A stretch of 64,000 nt of DNA, from contig CALFPJ010000057.1 in the NCBI GenBank assembly GCA_937919655.1, forward strand, positions 1 to 64,000. The letters are read 5' to 3'. The position numbers were made by a program, and so were the translations under genes. The notes under the pieces were generated by a model. That model saw only the letters and a program-made list of their open reading frames with translations. It searched no databases and was not told the origin of the DNA. This document shows positions 7,951 to 16,586 of the stretch, piece by piece. Each line of letters starts with the position of its first letter. The stretch's first letter is position 1. Source of the DNA: an uncultured Gemmatimonadales bacterium. GTDB lineage: Bacteria; Gemmatimonadota; Gemmatimonadetes; Longimicrobiales; Gaopeijiaceae.

Positions 7951-9889
7951 ACCAGAGGTCCATGTCGTATCGATAGACAGTGCCGGGCTCGAGCAGCGAG
8001 GGTTGGTCGAAGCCATTGCGGAATCGTGCTCGGGCGGCGGCCTCCTGGATGCGCTCCGCCGTTCCGTCGGGGTGAACGTTCAGCAGCATGACGAACCAGT
8101 CGGTGTCCACCGCGTCGGTGGCAGCCCAGAGTGTGGCCGTCATAGGGCCGGTGATCTCCATCTCATCCTCCAGCGGATCAGAGGTGAAGACCAGCACGTC
8201 GGATCGGGTGGCGTGAATGTCCGAGTAGTCTTCGTTCAGGCCCAACTCCAGTTCCCGGGCGTCCACTAGGTACGGTGTGGGGCTCCCGGGATCGTACGTG
8301 AAGGTGTCGGCAGGCTCCTGTCCCGAAGGCGCTACGGCGCTCAGCGATCCATCCCCACCGGTGCCGTTCGCTCCGCCTCCTGAATGCAGGTAGAAGTTGG
8401 TGTATTGGGTCCGGGCCAGGGGCCACTCCCGCTCTTGGCGCCACACGTTGTCGCCCATGATGAACAGGTCGATGGGGGCCTCCCCGTCCACGCCGTTGTC
8501 CACGCCCTTCAAATAGTGATCGAACCAGCGGAGCTGCAGCGCCCGGTGGTCGATGCGGGCCTGAGGACCGAAGTCGCCGTTCACGTAGTCGATGCCCTTG
8601 TGGGCCCCCGGGTCCATGACCATTCGCTGAAAGGGTGGGTCCGGCAGGGTGTCCATTCCGGTGAAGTTCCGCACGTTGCCCCGTGCGTCGTCGTACCAGC
8701 CGGCGATGCCCAGGACTGGAACCTGGACTCGACTCAGGCGTGCCTCGATGGAGAGTTCGCGCCAATAGGCGTCGAGCGATGGGTGATCGAACCAGTCGTC
8801 CCAAAATTGCGGCCTAGGGCACCCTGCGTACTCGGCTGCGTCGATGACCGGCAGATGATTGAATGCCTCCACCAGGGGCACGTTGCTCATGTCCGAGAGG
8901 GTCTCCTTCACGGCCGTGTAGCAGAGCCACGGCACGATGGTGGGAGAGAAGATCATGTCGATGTAGGGCACCAAGCGCGTGGGGTCAGCGGTGGCCACCA
9001 CCGGCGCGATGGCGGTGAGGTGCGGCGGCGCCGCGATGGCGGCGTACCACGCATACAGCCCGGGGTTCGAGCGGCCGATCATGCCTACCTTGCCGTTGCT
9101 CCCGGGCAACGCTGAAGCCCATTCCACGGCATCGTACCCGTCCTGCTCCTGGAAGGCGTTCATATCCAGCCGGCCGTCCGACCCGCCACGGCCCCGCACG
9201 TCCTGCTTCACGTAGATGAAGCCACGCGATGCCCAGAAAACGGCGTTGGCCGTATCGATGCGCAGGTACGGAGTGCGCTCCATGACAACGCCAAAGGGCC
9301 CCTCACCCACCGGGCGTCCCACGAAGTTCATGAGGGTCGTGCCGTCTCGGGCCTGCATGGGTAAAGCGGGATCGATCTCTATGGCATAGGTCGAGTCGGA
9401 GTCGGCGCCCGCCCACAAGGGGTAGTACGGCTCGTAGGCCAGGGGCGTCGTGCGGCGCACGAACCACATGCGCTGGATGGGCGTGCCGTCCTGGTAGATG
9501 CGTCCAGCGATGGTGTCGCTGGTTACCCGCGCCCGAATGGAGCGCCCGGAGGCGAAGTCCATGAAGAGGGAGTCCCCGTCGAGCGACAGTCGTTCAATGC
9601 GCTCCAGCTCGCCTCCGGCTCGGCGGTGGAACCAAGCCCTTGGAGCGTCCGCGCCCTCGAAATGGACGAACCCGAAGCGCCTCTTTGCTTCGAACCCACC
9701 GTTGGGCTCGGCGCCGAGCATCCGGTAGTAGTCCCAATCGCCACTGAGGGCGTCGGGCGCCGTTGAGGGTCCGCAGGCCCCGATGAGGAGTGCCCCGGCG
9801 AGCACGAGCGCACCCGCGCTCCCTTCCAGGCGGCGTGTGATTCTCCACCGACGGGTCGGGAAGTGGATATTCGCGTCGTGTACGCTCAT
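7754..9889 (-). CDS. CocE/NonD family hydrolase, lipoprotein
   Basis: Alpha/beta-hydrolase of the cocaine-esterase/glutaryl-7-ACA acylase (X-Pro dipeptidyl-peptidase S15-like) group, 711 residues. A lipoprotein signal (LLIGACG, Cys39) is followed by a roughly 110-residue N-terminal extension, then the S15 catalytic domain with nucleophile Ser274 in GMIGRSNPG, and a C-terminal jelly-roll (about 560-711) ending in AEHPSHVTLPLIPRR, the normal family ending. Expected to cleave ester or amide bonds, possibly X-Pro peptides or acylated amino acids, in the periplasm or at the outer membrane. It is convergent with the preceding plug-like gene and overlaps its 3' end, and diverges from the aminotransferase-fold gene. 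Confidence 0.87.
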   Translation of the reverse strand: MSVHDANIHFPTRRWRITRRLEGSAGALVLAGALLIGACGPSTAPDALSGDWDYYRMLGAEPNGGFEAKRRFGFVHFEGADAPRAWFHRRAGGELERIERLSLDGDSLFMDFASGRSIRARVTSDTIAGRIYQDGTPIQRMWFVRRTTPLAYEPYYPLWAGADSDSTYAIEIDPALPMQARDGTTLMNFVGRPVGEGPFGVVMERTPYLRIDTANAVFWASRGFIYVKQDVRGRGGSDGRLDMNAFQEQDGYDAVEWASALPGSNGKVGMIGRSNPGLYAWYAAIAAPPHLTAIAPVVATADPTRLVPYIDMIFSPTIVPWLCYTAVKETLSDMSNVPLVEAFNHLPVIDAAEYAGCPRPQFWDDWFDHPSLDAYWRELSIEARLSRVQVPVLGIAGWYDDARGNVRNFTGMDTLPDPPFQRMVMDPGAHKGIDYVNGDFGPQARIDHRALQLRWFDHYLKGVDNGVDGEAPIDLFIMGDNVWRQEREWPLARTQYTNFYLHSGGGANGTGGDGSLSAVAPSGQEPADTFTYDPGSPTPYLVDARELELGLNEDYSDIHATRSDVLVFTSDPLEDEMEITGPMTATLWAATDAVDTDWFVMLLNVHPDGTAERIQEAAARARFRNGFDQPSLLEPGTVYRYDMDLWFTGIVLPPGHRLRVAVSSALLPKYDRNLNTGGDNERDTAFVSARQRVLHDAEHPSHVTLPLIPRR

Positions 9890-10108
9890 GATGGCCTGCG
9901 CTGTGGAGGTGGCTCGTGGTCTGCTCCACTCTCCACCGGGAACGCGTCGGAGACAAGGGGCGCCGTCTCCCCAATGACGCGGCTACGGATAATCCCGAGA
10001 CCCCATGAGCTCGATGAGGCGTGGCGCTCTGGGGGCGCAGCGGCGACTTCCCTCACCAGCGCGTCCGAAGCCGCTTGCGATGCCCAGCGTCGCTGCCTAC
10101 CGTCCAGA

Positions 10109-11389
10109 ATGCCCCGCGACCTAACTCGGCGTGATTTCGCCCGCCTCTTCGCTGCGGGCGGCTCGGCCGCCCTTCTCGCTCACCCTGCGCTGAAGGGGCT
10201 CGCCGTCCCTGCGCCCCTGGCGGCGTCTACGCGTTCTGGCGTGGCTCCCGACTGGGAGGCCGTGCGGGCCCAGTTCCTCATGCCGCAGGAACTTTCGGTC
10301 CTGAACGCGGCGAACCTCTGCCCGGCGCCGCGGTTGGTACTCGAAGCCGTGCAGACCTTCACCGAGAGACTCGACCGCGACCCGGTGCCGAGCTACAGGA
10401 ACGAAATGCATGGCGCCAAAGAGGTCGTGCGGGAGAAACTCGCGACTTTTCTGCGGGTGATTCCAGGGGAAATTCTCGTCACGCGCAACACCAGCGAGGC
10501 GAACAACTGGGTCTCCAACGGACTCGACCTCGGCCCAGGAGATGAGGTCCTGATCTTCTCGGACAACCACCCGAGCAACAACCAGGCGTGGAAGGCCAAG
10601 GCTGGGCGCTTCGGGTATTCAGTACGCGAGGTCCCCTATGTGACTCCGTACCCAGGTTATGGTTACTACGTCGACGCCTTTGAACGGGCCATCACACCGG
10701 CCACTCGGGTCCTCTCGTTTACGCACCTGACGAGCACCTCGGGGGATCTTTTCCCAGCGGCGGAGCTCTGCCGCATGGCGCGCGACAGGGGAGTGATCTC
10801 GCTCGTCGATGGCGCGCAGTCGTTCGGGAACCTCGACGTGGATCTTTCGGTCATACAGCCAGATTTCTACTCGGGGAGCGCGCACAAATGGCCATGCGGC
10901 CCGAAGGAAACGGGTGTGCTCTATGTGAACGCCCGAATCCACGATCGTTTCTGGCCATCCTCTTATAGCGCGTACACGGGTCGGGTCGGACTGTCCCGCA
11001 CACACGAAGGGATGGGCCAGCGTGACGAGCCCGCGATCCATGCGTTCGGCTTGCAGATGGACTTCCTCGCCGCGATCGGGCAAGCCGCCATCGAGGCGCG
11101 TAGCCGCGAACTCTCGAGTGTGCTCATCGACGGGCTTGCCGCGATCGATGGTGTGAAGATGTGGACGACGATGGACCCGTCACTGCGCGCTTCGGTGGTG
11201 ACGTTTCAGCCGGGCACCTTAGAGCCGTCTCGAGTGCTTGCCGCCCTGGAGGAGGACGGGATCGTGGCAGCGTCTCGGGGCGGGTCAGATCGGCCGGGGA
11301 TTCGCTTCTCGCCGCATTTCTACAACTCGCATTCCGACGTCGAGCGTGCGATAGACGCCATCCGTCGCTATGTGCGGGCAGGCCTCTAG
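10109..11389 (+). CDS. Tat-exported class V aminotransferase-fold protein
   Basis: PLP-dependent fold-type I protein of the aminotransferase class V/cysteine desulfurase group, 426 residues. The ATG at 10109 is chosen because it begins a twin-arginine signal (LTRRDFARLFAAGGSAALLAH); the open frame extends upstream to 9863 without sense. Family signatures: TRNTSEANNWVSNGL (phosphate-binding loop, about 125), DEVLIFSDNHPSNNQAWK, LVDGAQSFGNLDVDL (PLP-binding Asp and Gln) and SGSAHKWPCGPKETG, which holds the Schiff-base lysine. The end FSPHFYNSHSDVERAIDAI matches isopenicillin-N-epimerase/EgtE-like members. Export of such an enzyme is unusual but recurrent in this kind of bacterium. The substrate is unknown. 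A truncated cousin lies at 43274-43402. Confidence 0.85.
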   Translation: MPRDLTRRDFARLFAAGGSAALLAHPALKGLAVPAPLAASTRSGVAPDWEAVRAQFLMPQELSVLNAANLCPAPRLVLEAVQTFTERLDRDPVPSYRNEMHGAKEVVREKLATFLRVIPGEILVTRNTSEANNWVSNGLDLGPGDEVLIFSDNHPSNNQAWKAKAGRFGYSVREVPYVTPYPGYGYYVDAFERAITPATRVLSFTHLTSTSGDLFPAAELCRMARDRGVISLVDGAQSFGNLDVDLSVIQPDFYSGSAHKWPCGPKETGVLYVNARIHDRFWPSSYSAYTGRVGLSRTHEGMGQRDEPAIHAFGLQMDFLAAIGQAAIEARSRELSSVLIDGLAAIDGVKMWTTMDPSLRASVVTFQPGTLEPSRVLAALEEDGIVAASRGGSDRPGIRFSPHFYNSHSDVERAIDAIRRYVRAGL

Positions 11390-11428
11390 GCGGTCTTGAG
11401 ACTTCCAAGCGCCCCTGAGTCCGTCAGG

Positions 11429-11917
11429 TCAGTCCGCCAGGTCAGCGTCCGGATCGGCCATCAACTGCCGGAACCGGAAGTACATCCTCGCACGCCACGG
11501 GATGATCATCCCGAACGCGAGGACGAAGAACAACGCGCCTGTCTGAAGCGGTGGGAGCAGGTGCCCGACGTAGTCGTGGAGCAGGAGCCGCAGCGCGAGA
11601 AGCCCCAGCAGGATCACCACAAACCCGTTAGAGCGTCGCATCACGACGACATCGCCTTGGCGCTCGAGCACCGAGGTGCACGCTAGGGGGACGGACAGAA
11701 CGAGGGCTCCCGCCACAAATGCCCCGACGGCAAGCGCCCATGGGATCTGCATCTCTGCCCGCAGAAACATGAAGAAGCCCGTGCTCATTCCAAGGGGCGG
11801 TATGACGATCTTCCGCACGGTCACCGGCGTGCGCGTCTCCTGGACCCGCCACGCCAGTACTGTGGCGCCACCCAAGACAGAGGCTACGGCGGGGAGGAGT
11901 TTGAGGGCGGAGATCAT
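11429..11917 (-). CDS. CcdC-like (DUF1453-type) membrane protein
   Basis: Small integral membrane protein of 162 residues with four to five predicted helices (about 4-22, 40-54, 58-80, 96-112, 125-142). The motif VRKIVIPPLGMSTGFFMFL is typical of the CcdC family first named near cytochrome c biogenesis genes in Bacillus. The exact function is not established in any species I know of. The gene stands alone, convergent with the aminotransferase-fold gene and divergent from the deacylase gene, with no ccdA or haem genes nearby, so a cytochrome role cannot be inferred from context. Confidence 0.75.
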   Translation of the reverse strand: MISALKLLPAVASVLGGATVLAWRVQETRTPVTVRKIVIPPLGMSTGFFMFLRAEMQIPWALAVGAFVAGALVLSVPLACTSVLERQGDVVVMRRSNGFVVILLGLLALRLLLHDYVGHLLPPLQTGALFFVLAFGMIIPWRARMYFRFRQLMADPDADLAD

Positions 11918-12142
11918 TCGTGGGGGTTCATGACGAATTTGGGTGCGATTCCACGTCGGCGTCGTGGTATAAGTTACCCCACTGCAGCATGCGCTGTGAT
12001 CACCGGGCCCGAAGCGCGCGCCGCAGCTCCGATCGATCGACTGTTTCTGATGCCAAAGGGGGCGGAGGGGCAGGATGTTTGCCCTGTCTGCGTCGGATGC
12101 GCCACATTGCCCCCCTATCTGTCCCGCCCCCGGAGATCGACC

Positions 12143-13684
12143 ATGCCTCGCTGTTCAACTTTTGGTACGCTCCTCTTCGCCGGCCTTTTTCTCGCCGGGT
12201 GCGCTGGGAACGAGGAGGCCTCTGAGGCCGCTGCCGGCATCTTGATCGAGTCGGCTCTCGTGCTCGACGGTTCGGGCTCGGACGGAGTCGTAACGGACGT
12301 CCGCATCAAGGACGGGGTCATTGCTGAGATTGGCGATCTGACGCCATTGGAAGGAGAGCAGCGCCTCGACGCGACCGGCCTCGTGCTGGCGCCTGGTTTC
12401 ATCGACACCCACAGTCACCACGATCGGGGCCTTCTCGAGAGCCTGGATGCATTGGCGGTGCTCAGCCAGGGCGTCACCACCATCGTGGTAGGCCAGGATG
12501 GTGGCTCTCCGTTCCCTCTTGGTGACTTCTTCGAAGCCCTTGAGGCCACCCCTGCCGCCGTGAACGTTGGCTCTTATGTGGGGCACGCTCAGGTGCGCAC
12601 CGAGGTGATGGGTGACGACTATCGACGACCCGCCACCTCCGACGAGGTGGCCCAGATGCGGACAGTCCTGGGCGAAGAGATGCGGGCCGGCGCGCTCGGC
12701 CTGTCGACCGGGCTCGAGTACGACGTGGGGCTCGATTCCAACACGGAAGAGGTGATCGAGCTTGCCCGAGAGGCGGCTGGCTTCGGCGGTCGCTACATCA
12801 GCCATATGCGGAGCGAAGATCGCCATCTCATGGAAGCGATCGAAGAGATCGTGCGGATCGGGCGCGAGGCCAAGATCCCTGTTCAGATCTCCCACATGAA
12901 GCTCGCGATGAAGAGTCTTTGGGGGCAAAGCGTACAGATCTTGGAGAGGCTTGATGAGGCCCGTGCCGAGGGCGTCGACATCACCGCGGATGTCTATCCT
13001 TATGAGTTCTGGCAGTCGACGATGACGGTGTTGTTTCCGGATCGAGATTTCACCAACCGGGAGGCCGTGGACTTCGCGCTAGACGAACTCGTGCCACCCG
13101 ATGGCATGTTCATCGCACGCTACGATCCCGACCCGTCCTACGTCGGGATGTCGCTGGCACAGATCGCGGAGGCGCGCGGTGAAGACGCGGCCACGACCTA
13201 CATGGCACTGATCGCCGAATCTCAGGCGATGGAGGAGGACACAGGTCGAGGCACCGAGAGCATCATCGCGCGCAGCATGGATCCAGCGGACATCGCGACG
13301 CTCCTCGCTTGGCCGCATACCAATGTTTCCAGCGATGGAAGTTTGGCGGGACGGCATCCCCGTGGTTTCGGGTCGTTCACTCGCGTGCTCCGTCAGCACG
13401 TACGCGAGGAGCAGCACCTTTCGTTGCCGAGTGCGATCCACAAGATGACGGCTTTGTCCGCCCAACATGTCGGGATTGTCGACCGCGGAGCGATTCGCGT
13501 GGGCGCCTACGCGGATTTGGTGCTGTTCGATCCAGAGACCGTAGCCGATCGCGCCACCCCCGACGACCCCAATGCGCCCTCTGTGGGAATCGAACGAGTT
13601 TGGGTGAACGGAGTGCTTGGCTATGAGAACGGACACGTGACCGATGCCCGGTCCGGCCGTGTGATCAGGAGAAATGACCGATGA
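12143..13684 (+). CDS. N-acyl-D-amino-acid deacylase family lipoprotein
   Basis: Amidohydrolase-superfamily enzyme of the D-aminoacylase group, which removes N-acyl groups from D-amino acids; 513 residues. The ATG at 12143 is selected because it gives a lipoprotein signal (LFLAGCAGN, Cys about 19); upstream codons of the open frame have no signal. Motifs: APGFIDTHSHHDRG (first metal-binding HxH), the VVGQDGGS loop, GALGLSTGLEYDVG, YISHMRSEDRHLMEAI, VQISHMKLA and the terminal metal Asp in NVSSDGSLAG. The end is the usual RVGAYADLVLFDPETVADRAT strand followed by VWVNG. The stop overlaps the next gene's start (ATGA), so it is translated together with the serine hydrolase. The pair may process D-amino-acid-containing or acylated peptides. 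Confidence 0.9.
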   Translation: MPRCSTFGTLLFAGLFLAGCAGNEEASEAAAGILIESALVLDGSGSDGVVTDVRIKDGVIAEIGDLTPLEGEQRLDATGLVLAPGFIDTHSHHDRGLLESLDALAVLSQGVTTIVVGQDGGSPFPLGDFFEALEATPAAVNVGSYVGHAQVRTEVMGDDYRRPATSDEVAQMRTVLGEEMRAGALGLSTGLEYDVGLDSNTEEVIELAREAAGFGGRYISHMRSEDRHLMEAIEEIVRIGREAKIPVQISHMKLAMKSLWGQSVQILERLDEARAEGVDITADVYPYEFWQSTMTVLFPDRDFTNREAVDFALDELVPPDGMFIARYDPDPSYVGMSLAQIAEARGEDAATTYMALIAESQAMEEDTGRGTESIIARSMDPADIATLLAWPHTNVSSDGSLAGRHPRGFGSFTRVLRQHVREEQHLSLPSAIHKMTALSAQHVGIVDRGAIRVGAYADLVLFDPETVADRATPDDPNAPSVGIERVWVNGVLGYENGHVTDARSGRVIRRNDR

Positions 13685-15126
13685 ATCGACGGACGCTTGC
13701 GGCTCTGGCCATTTGCTCCATCCCTCTCGCGGCCGCGGGGGTCGCCTCCTACGCCGACGGTGAGCCGAGTGGGGAGCGAGTCGTGGACTGGAAGGCGGTC
13801 GATGCGGTTTTTTCGGCATATGACCGCACGAGCAGTCCTGGATGCGCGTTGGGGGTCGTGCAGGATGGCGAACTCGTCTATGCGCGGGGCTACGGGATGG
13901 CGAACCTCGAGCACGGAATCGCGATTTCCCCACAGACGGTGTTCCGCACGGGTTCGGTTGCAAAACAGTTCACGGCTGCGGCCATCGCCATCGCGGCCAG
14001 GGAAGGCGTGATTTCACTCGACGATCCGGTTAAGAAGTGGATCCCCACCCTTCCGGACTACCCGAGAGATCCGACCATCGGGGAGATGGTCCATCATACG
14101 AGCGGACTCCGCGACTACCTGACGCTCATGTCCCTCAAGGGACTGCGCGATGACGACTTCTATACGGACGCTGATGTTCTCGAGGTCATTTCCCGGCAGC
14201 GGGAACTCAACTTCACGCCAGGAAGCGAGTACCTCTATTCCAACTCGGGATATTTTCTCCTCGGCCAGATCATCCTTGAGGCCACCGGCAGGTCGCTCAG
14301 AGAGTATGGGGAGGAGAAGATCTTCGGGCCGCTCCAGATGACGCACACGCACTTCCACGATGATCACAACGCCGTCGTCTCCAATCGCGCGACGGGATAC
14401 GCACCCGAAGGTGACGGCTACCGGATTTCGCAGACCACGCTGGATATGATCGGCGACGGGGGCGTGTTCACTTCGATCGAAGATCTCGTTCATTGGGTGA
14501 ATGCGCTCAACGATGACAATCTGGCCGAGGGGCTCACGCCGATGTTGGAAACGCGCGGCGTCCTGAACTCGGGTGACACCATTGCCTATGCATTCGGCCA
14601 GACGCACGGGACCTACCGCGGTCTGCGCACGGTGGGGCACGGCGGTTCCTTTGTTGGCTTCCGAGCCGATATCACGCGACTCCCAGATCAGTCCACGTCG
14701 GTCATGACCATCTGCAACCGATCTGATTCCAATCCAACGCGGCTCGCTCGGGGCGTCGTGGACGCGCTGCTGGCAGACGAGTTGACGCCCCCCGTGGTTG
14801 CGGTGGAAGGGGCCGCAGCTGTGACCCCCGGTGCGGAACCCGCTCCCGAAGGGGGCCCTGTGACCCATAGTGCTGAGTACGCCGGGAGCTACTACAGCGC
14901 GGAGCTGGACATCGACTATGTGCTGTCGCGCAACGAGGTCGGCGGATTGAGTCTACAGGCGGGGGCAGGCGTGCACATTGAGCTCTTGGATGTGGGCGAA
15001 GACACCGTGTCAGCCTTCGGCCTCACCCTGCGGTTCGTGCGGGGGGGTGGGATGGTCACCGGGTTCGAGGTGGATGCCGGGCGGGTGCAGCATGTAGCCT
15101 TCCTTCGGCAAGGGTCGGGCAGCTAA
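13681..15126 (+). CDS. Serine hydrolase, beta-lactamase/PBP4* fold (class C-like)
   Basis: Exported serine hydrolase of the beta-lactamase-related family, 481 residues, with a Sec signal at about 1-26. The active-site triad of the fold is visible: Ser92 and Lys95 in GSVAKQF, Tyr186 in YSN, and a HGG in GHGGSFVGF in place of the KTG box. A second domain of about 90 residues (about 385-481) is a lipocalin-like C-terminal module common in this group. Members hydrolyse D-amino-acid peptides or esters; true beta-lactamase activity is not implied. ATGA overlap with the D-acyl-amino-acid deacylase upstream supports a shared substrate line. It is one of four such hydrolases in the window. Confidence 0.88.
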   Translation: MNRRTLAALAICSIPLAAAGVASYADGEPSGERVVDWKAVDAVFSAYDRTSSPGCALGVVQDGELVYARGYGMANLEHGIAISPQTVFRTGSVAKQFTAAAIAIAAREGVISLDDPVKKWIPTLPDYPRDPTIGEMVHHTSGLRDYLTLMSLKGLRDDDFYTDADVLEVISRQRELNFTPGSEYLYSNSGYFLLGQIILEATGRSLREYGEEKIFGPLQMTHTHFHDDHNAVVSNRATGYAPEGDGYRISQTTLDMIGDGGVFTSIEDLVHWVNALNDDNLAEGLTPMLETRGVLNSGDTIAYAFGQTHGTYRGLRTVGHGGSFVGFRADITRLPDQSTSVMTICNRSDSNPTRLARGVVDALLADELTPPVVAVEGAAAVTPGAEPAPEGGPVTHSAEYAGSYYSAELDIDYVLSRNEVGGLSLQAGAGVHIELLDVGEDTVSAFGLTLRFVRGGGMVTGFEVDAGRVQHVAFLRQGSGS

Positions 15127-15132
15127 CGCCGG

Positions 15133-15167
15133 AATCTGAGCAGGGCGTAGCGCGATACGCTCAGATT
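15133..15167 (+). terminator. Hairpin after serine hydrolase gene
   Basis: Perfect 9-bp arms AATCTGAGC (15133-15141) and GCTCAGATT (15159-15167), starting 6 bases after the serine hydrolase stop, with further pairing GCGTA/TACGC inside. Only a weak T-run (ATTTGG) follows. It may end transcription or form structure in the argG leader, as argG starts 45 bases later. Confidence 0.45.
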
Positions 15168-15212
15168 TGGCACCCTTGGGGACCCTATTTTGGTCTCGTA
15201 CCGGAGCGGCAA

Positions 15213-16454
15213 GTGGCGAAGCAGAAAGTGGTCCTGGCGTACAGTGGCGGACTCGACACCGTGTGCATTCTCAAGGATCTGTTGGAGCGTGGCTACGATG
15301 TGATCGCCTACGTCGCGAACGTGGGCCAGATAGAGGACTTCGACCTCGTCGCGGAACGGGCCAAAGCTATTGGTGCGAGCAAGGTCTTTGTCGAAGACCT
15401 CAAGAGGGAATTCGTCACCGAGTTCATTTTCCCGGCCATCGCTGGTAACGCGGTCTATGAGAACCGCTACCTGCTCGGCACAGCGCTCGCTCGGCCGGTG
15501 ATCGCTCGGCGCCAAGTCGAGATTGCCCTCGCCGAAGGGGCCGACGCCGTCGCCCATGGTGCCACAGGAAAGGGAAACGATCAGGTGCGATTCGAGCTGG
15601 CCTACGCGGCGTTGGCGCCGCGACTCAAGGTCATCGCGCCTTGGAAGGAGCGGGAATTCCTGGATCGCTTTCAGGGCCGCACCGACCTGCTGGCGTACAC
15701 GAAGAAGCACAACCTCCCGGTGGAGGCGACGGCCGAGAAGCCGTATTCGAGCGACGAGAACTTTATGCACCGCTCGTACGAGGCAGGCATGCTGGAGGAC
15801 CCCCGCCACACCCCGCCTGAAGACATGTTCAAGTTGACGTGCTCGATCGAGGACGCCCCCGACCAGCCGTCGGACCTCACGATCTACTACCAGGACGCGA
15901 TGCCAGTGCGGGTCGTGTGCGAGGGTGAGGGCGTCGATCTCAGTGATCCGGTCGAGCTGTTTGCCTACCTGAACGACGTGGGCGGCAGGCATGGTGTGGG
16001 TCGTATCGACATGGTCGAGAACCGATTTGTAGGCATCAAGTCGCGCGGCGTTTACGAGACCCCGGCCGGCACGGTCCTCCACCACGCCATCCGTGACTTG
16101 GAGGGCATCGCCATGGACCGTGAGGTACTTCGGCTTCGCGATATGTTGTCACCGCGCTTCGCCGAGATCATCTACAACGGCTTCTGGTTCTCTCCGGAGA
16201 TGGACTTCGTCCAGGCGGCCTTCCAGAAGTCCGAGCACCTCATCAATGGTGAAGTGGACATAAGGCTCTTCAAGGGCAACGTCATCTGCCGTGGCCGCGC
16301 TTCGTCGAGTTCGCTTTACGATCAGGAGTTGTCGTCGATGGACGTGGCGGGCGGCTACGATCAGGAAGACGCACGCGGCTTCATTCGCATTGCTGCGCTG
16401 CGGCTGCGGGCCCACAAATTGATCCTGCGGAAGACCGGCGACGACGAGGCCTGA
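15213..16454 (+). CDS. argG: Argininosuccinate synthase
   Basis: Joins citrulline and aspartate using ATP, the penultimate step of arginine synthesis; cytoplasmic; 413 residues, full length. The GTG start at 15213 follows GGAG by 7 bases. Signatures: the PP-loop YSGGLDT at residues 10-16, [50 protein letters not shown] and [16 protein letters not shown]. The sequence resembles the animal/fungal form ([34 protein letters not shown]) more than E. coli or Bacillus ArgG. The normally invariant Ser after SGGLDT is Val here ([10 protein letters not shown]). No other arginine genes are adjacent. The protein is otherwise intact and probably functional. Confidence 0.97.
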   Translation: MAKQKVVLAYSGGLDTVCILKDLLERGYDVIAYVANVGQIEDFDLVAERAKAIGASKVFVEDLKREFVTEFIFPAIAGNAVYENRYLLGTALARPVIARRQVEIALAEGADAVAHGATGKGNDQVRFELAYAALAPRLKVIAPWKEREFLDRFQGRTDLLAYTKKHNLPVEATAEKPYSSDENFMHRSYEAGMLEDPRHTPPEDMFKLTCSIEDAPDQPSDLTIYYQDAMPVRVVCEGEGVDLSDPVELFAYLNDVGGRHGVGRIDMVENRFVGIKSRGVYETPAGTVLHHAIRDLEGIAMDREVLRLRDMLSPRFAEIIYNGFWFSPEMDFVQAAFQKSEHLINGEVDIRLFKGNVICRGRASSSSLYDQELSSMDVAGGYDQEDARGFIRIAALRLRAHKLILRKTGDDEA

Positions 16455-16565
16455 CCTCGAGCGGCGGGGGCAGGATCGCCGCGGCCAGGCCCCCGTGACA
16501 TGCCGCCACGACTGGGCCTCCGCGGCTTCCCCGCCGTGGGGCCATCGCAGGGGAACCGTCTCAGG

Positions 16566-16586
16566 CCCTAGGAGTCGCTCCTAGGG
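16566..16586. terminator. Perfect hairpin at convergent argG/S9 gap
   Basis: Arms CCCTAGGAG (16566-16574) and CTCCTAGGG (16578-16586) with a TCG loop. The hairpin includes the stop codon of the S9 peptidase gene and lies in the 126-base gap between convergent genes. It has no T-run. Likely a shared end structure. Confidence 0.4.
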
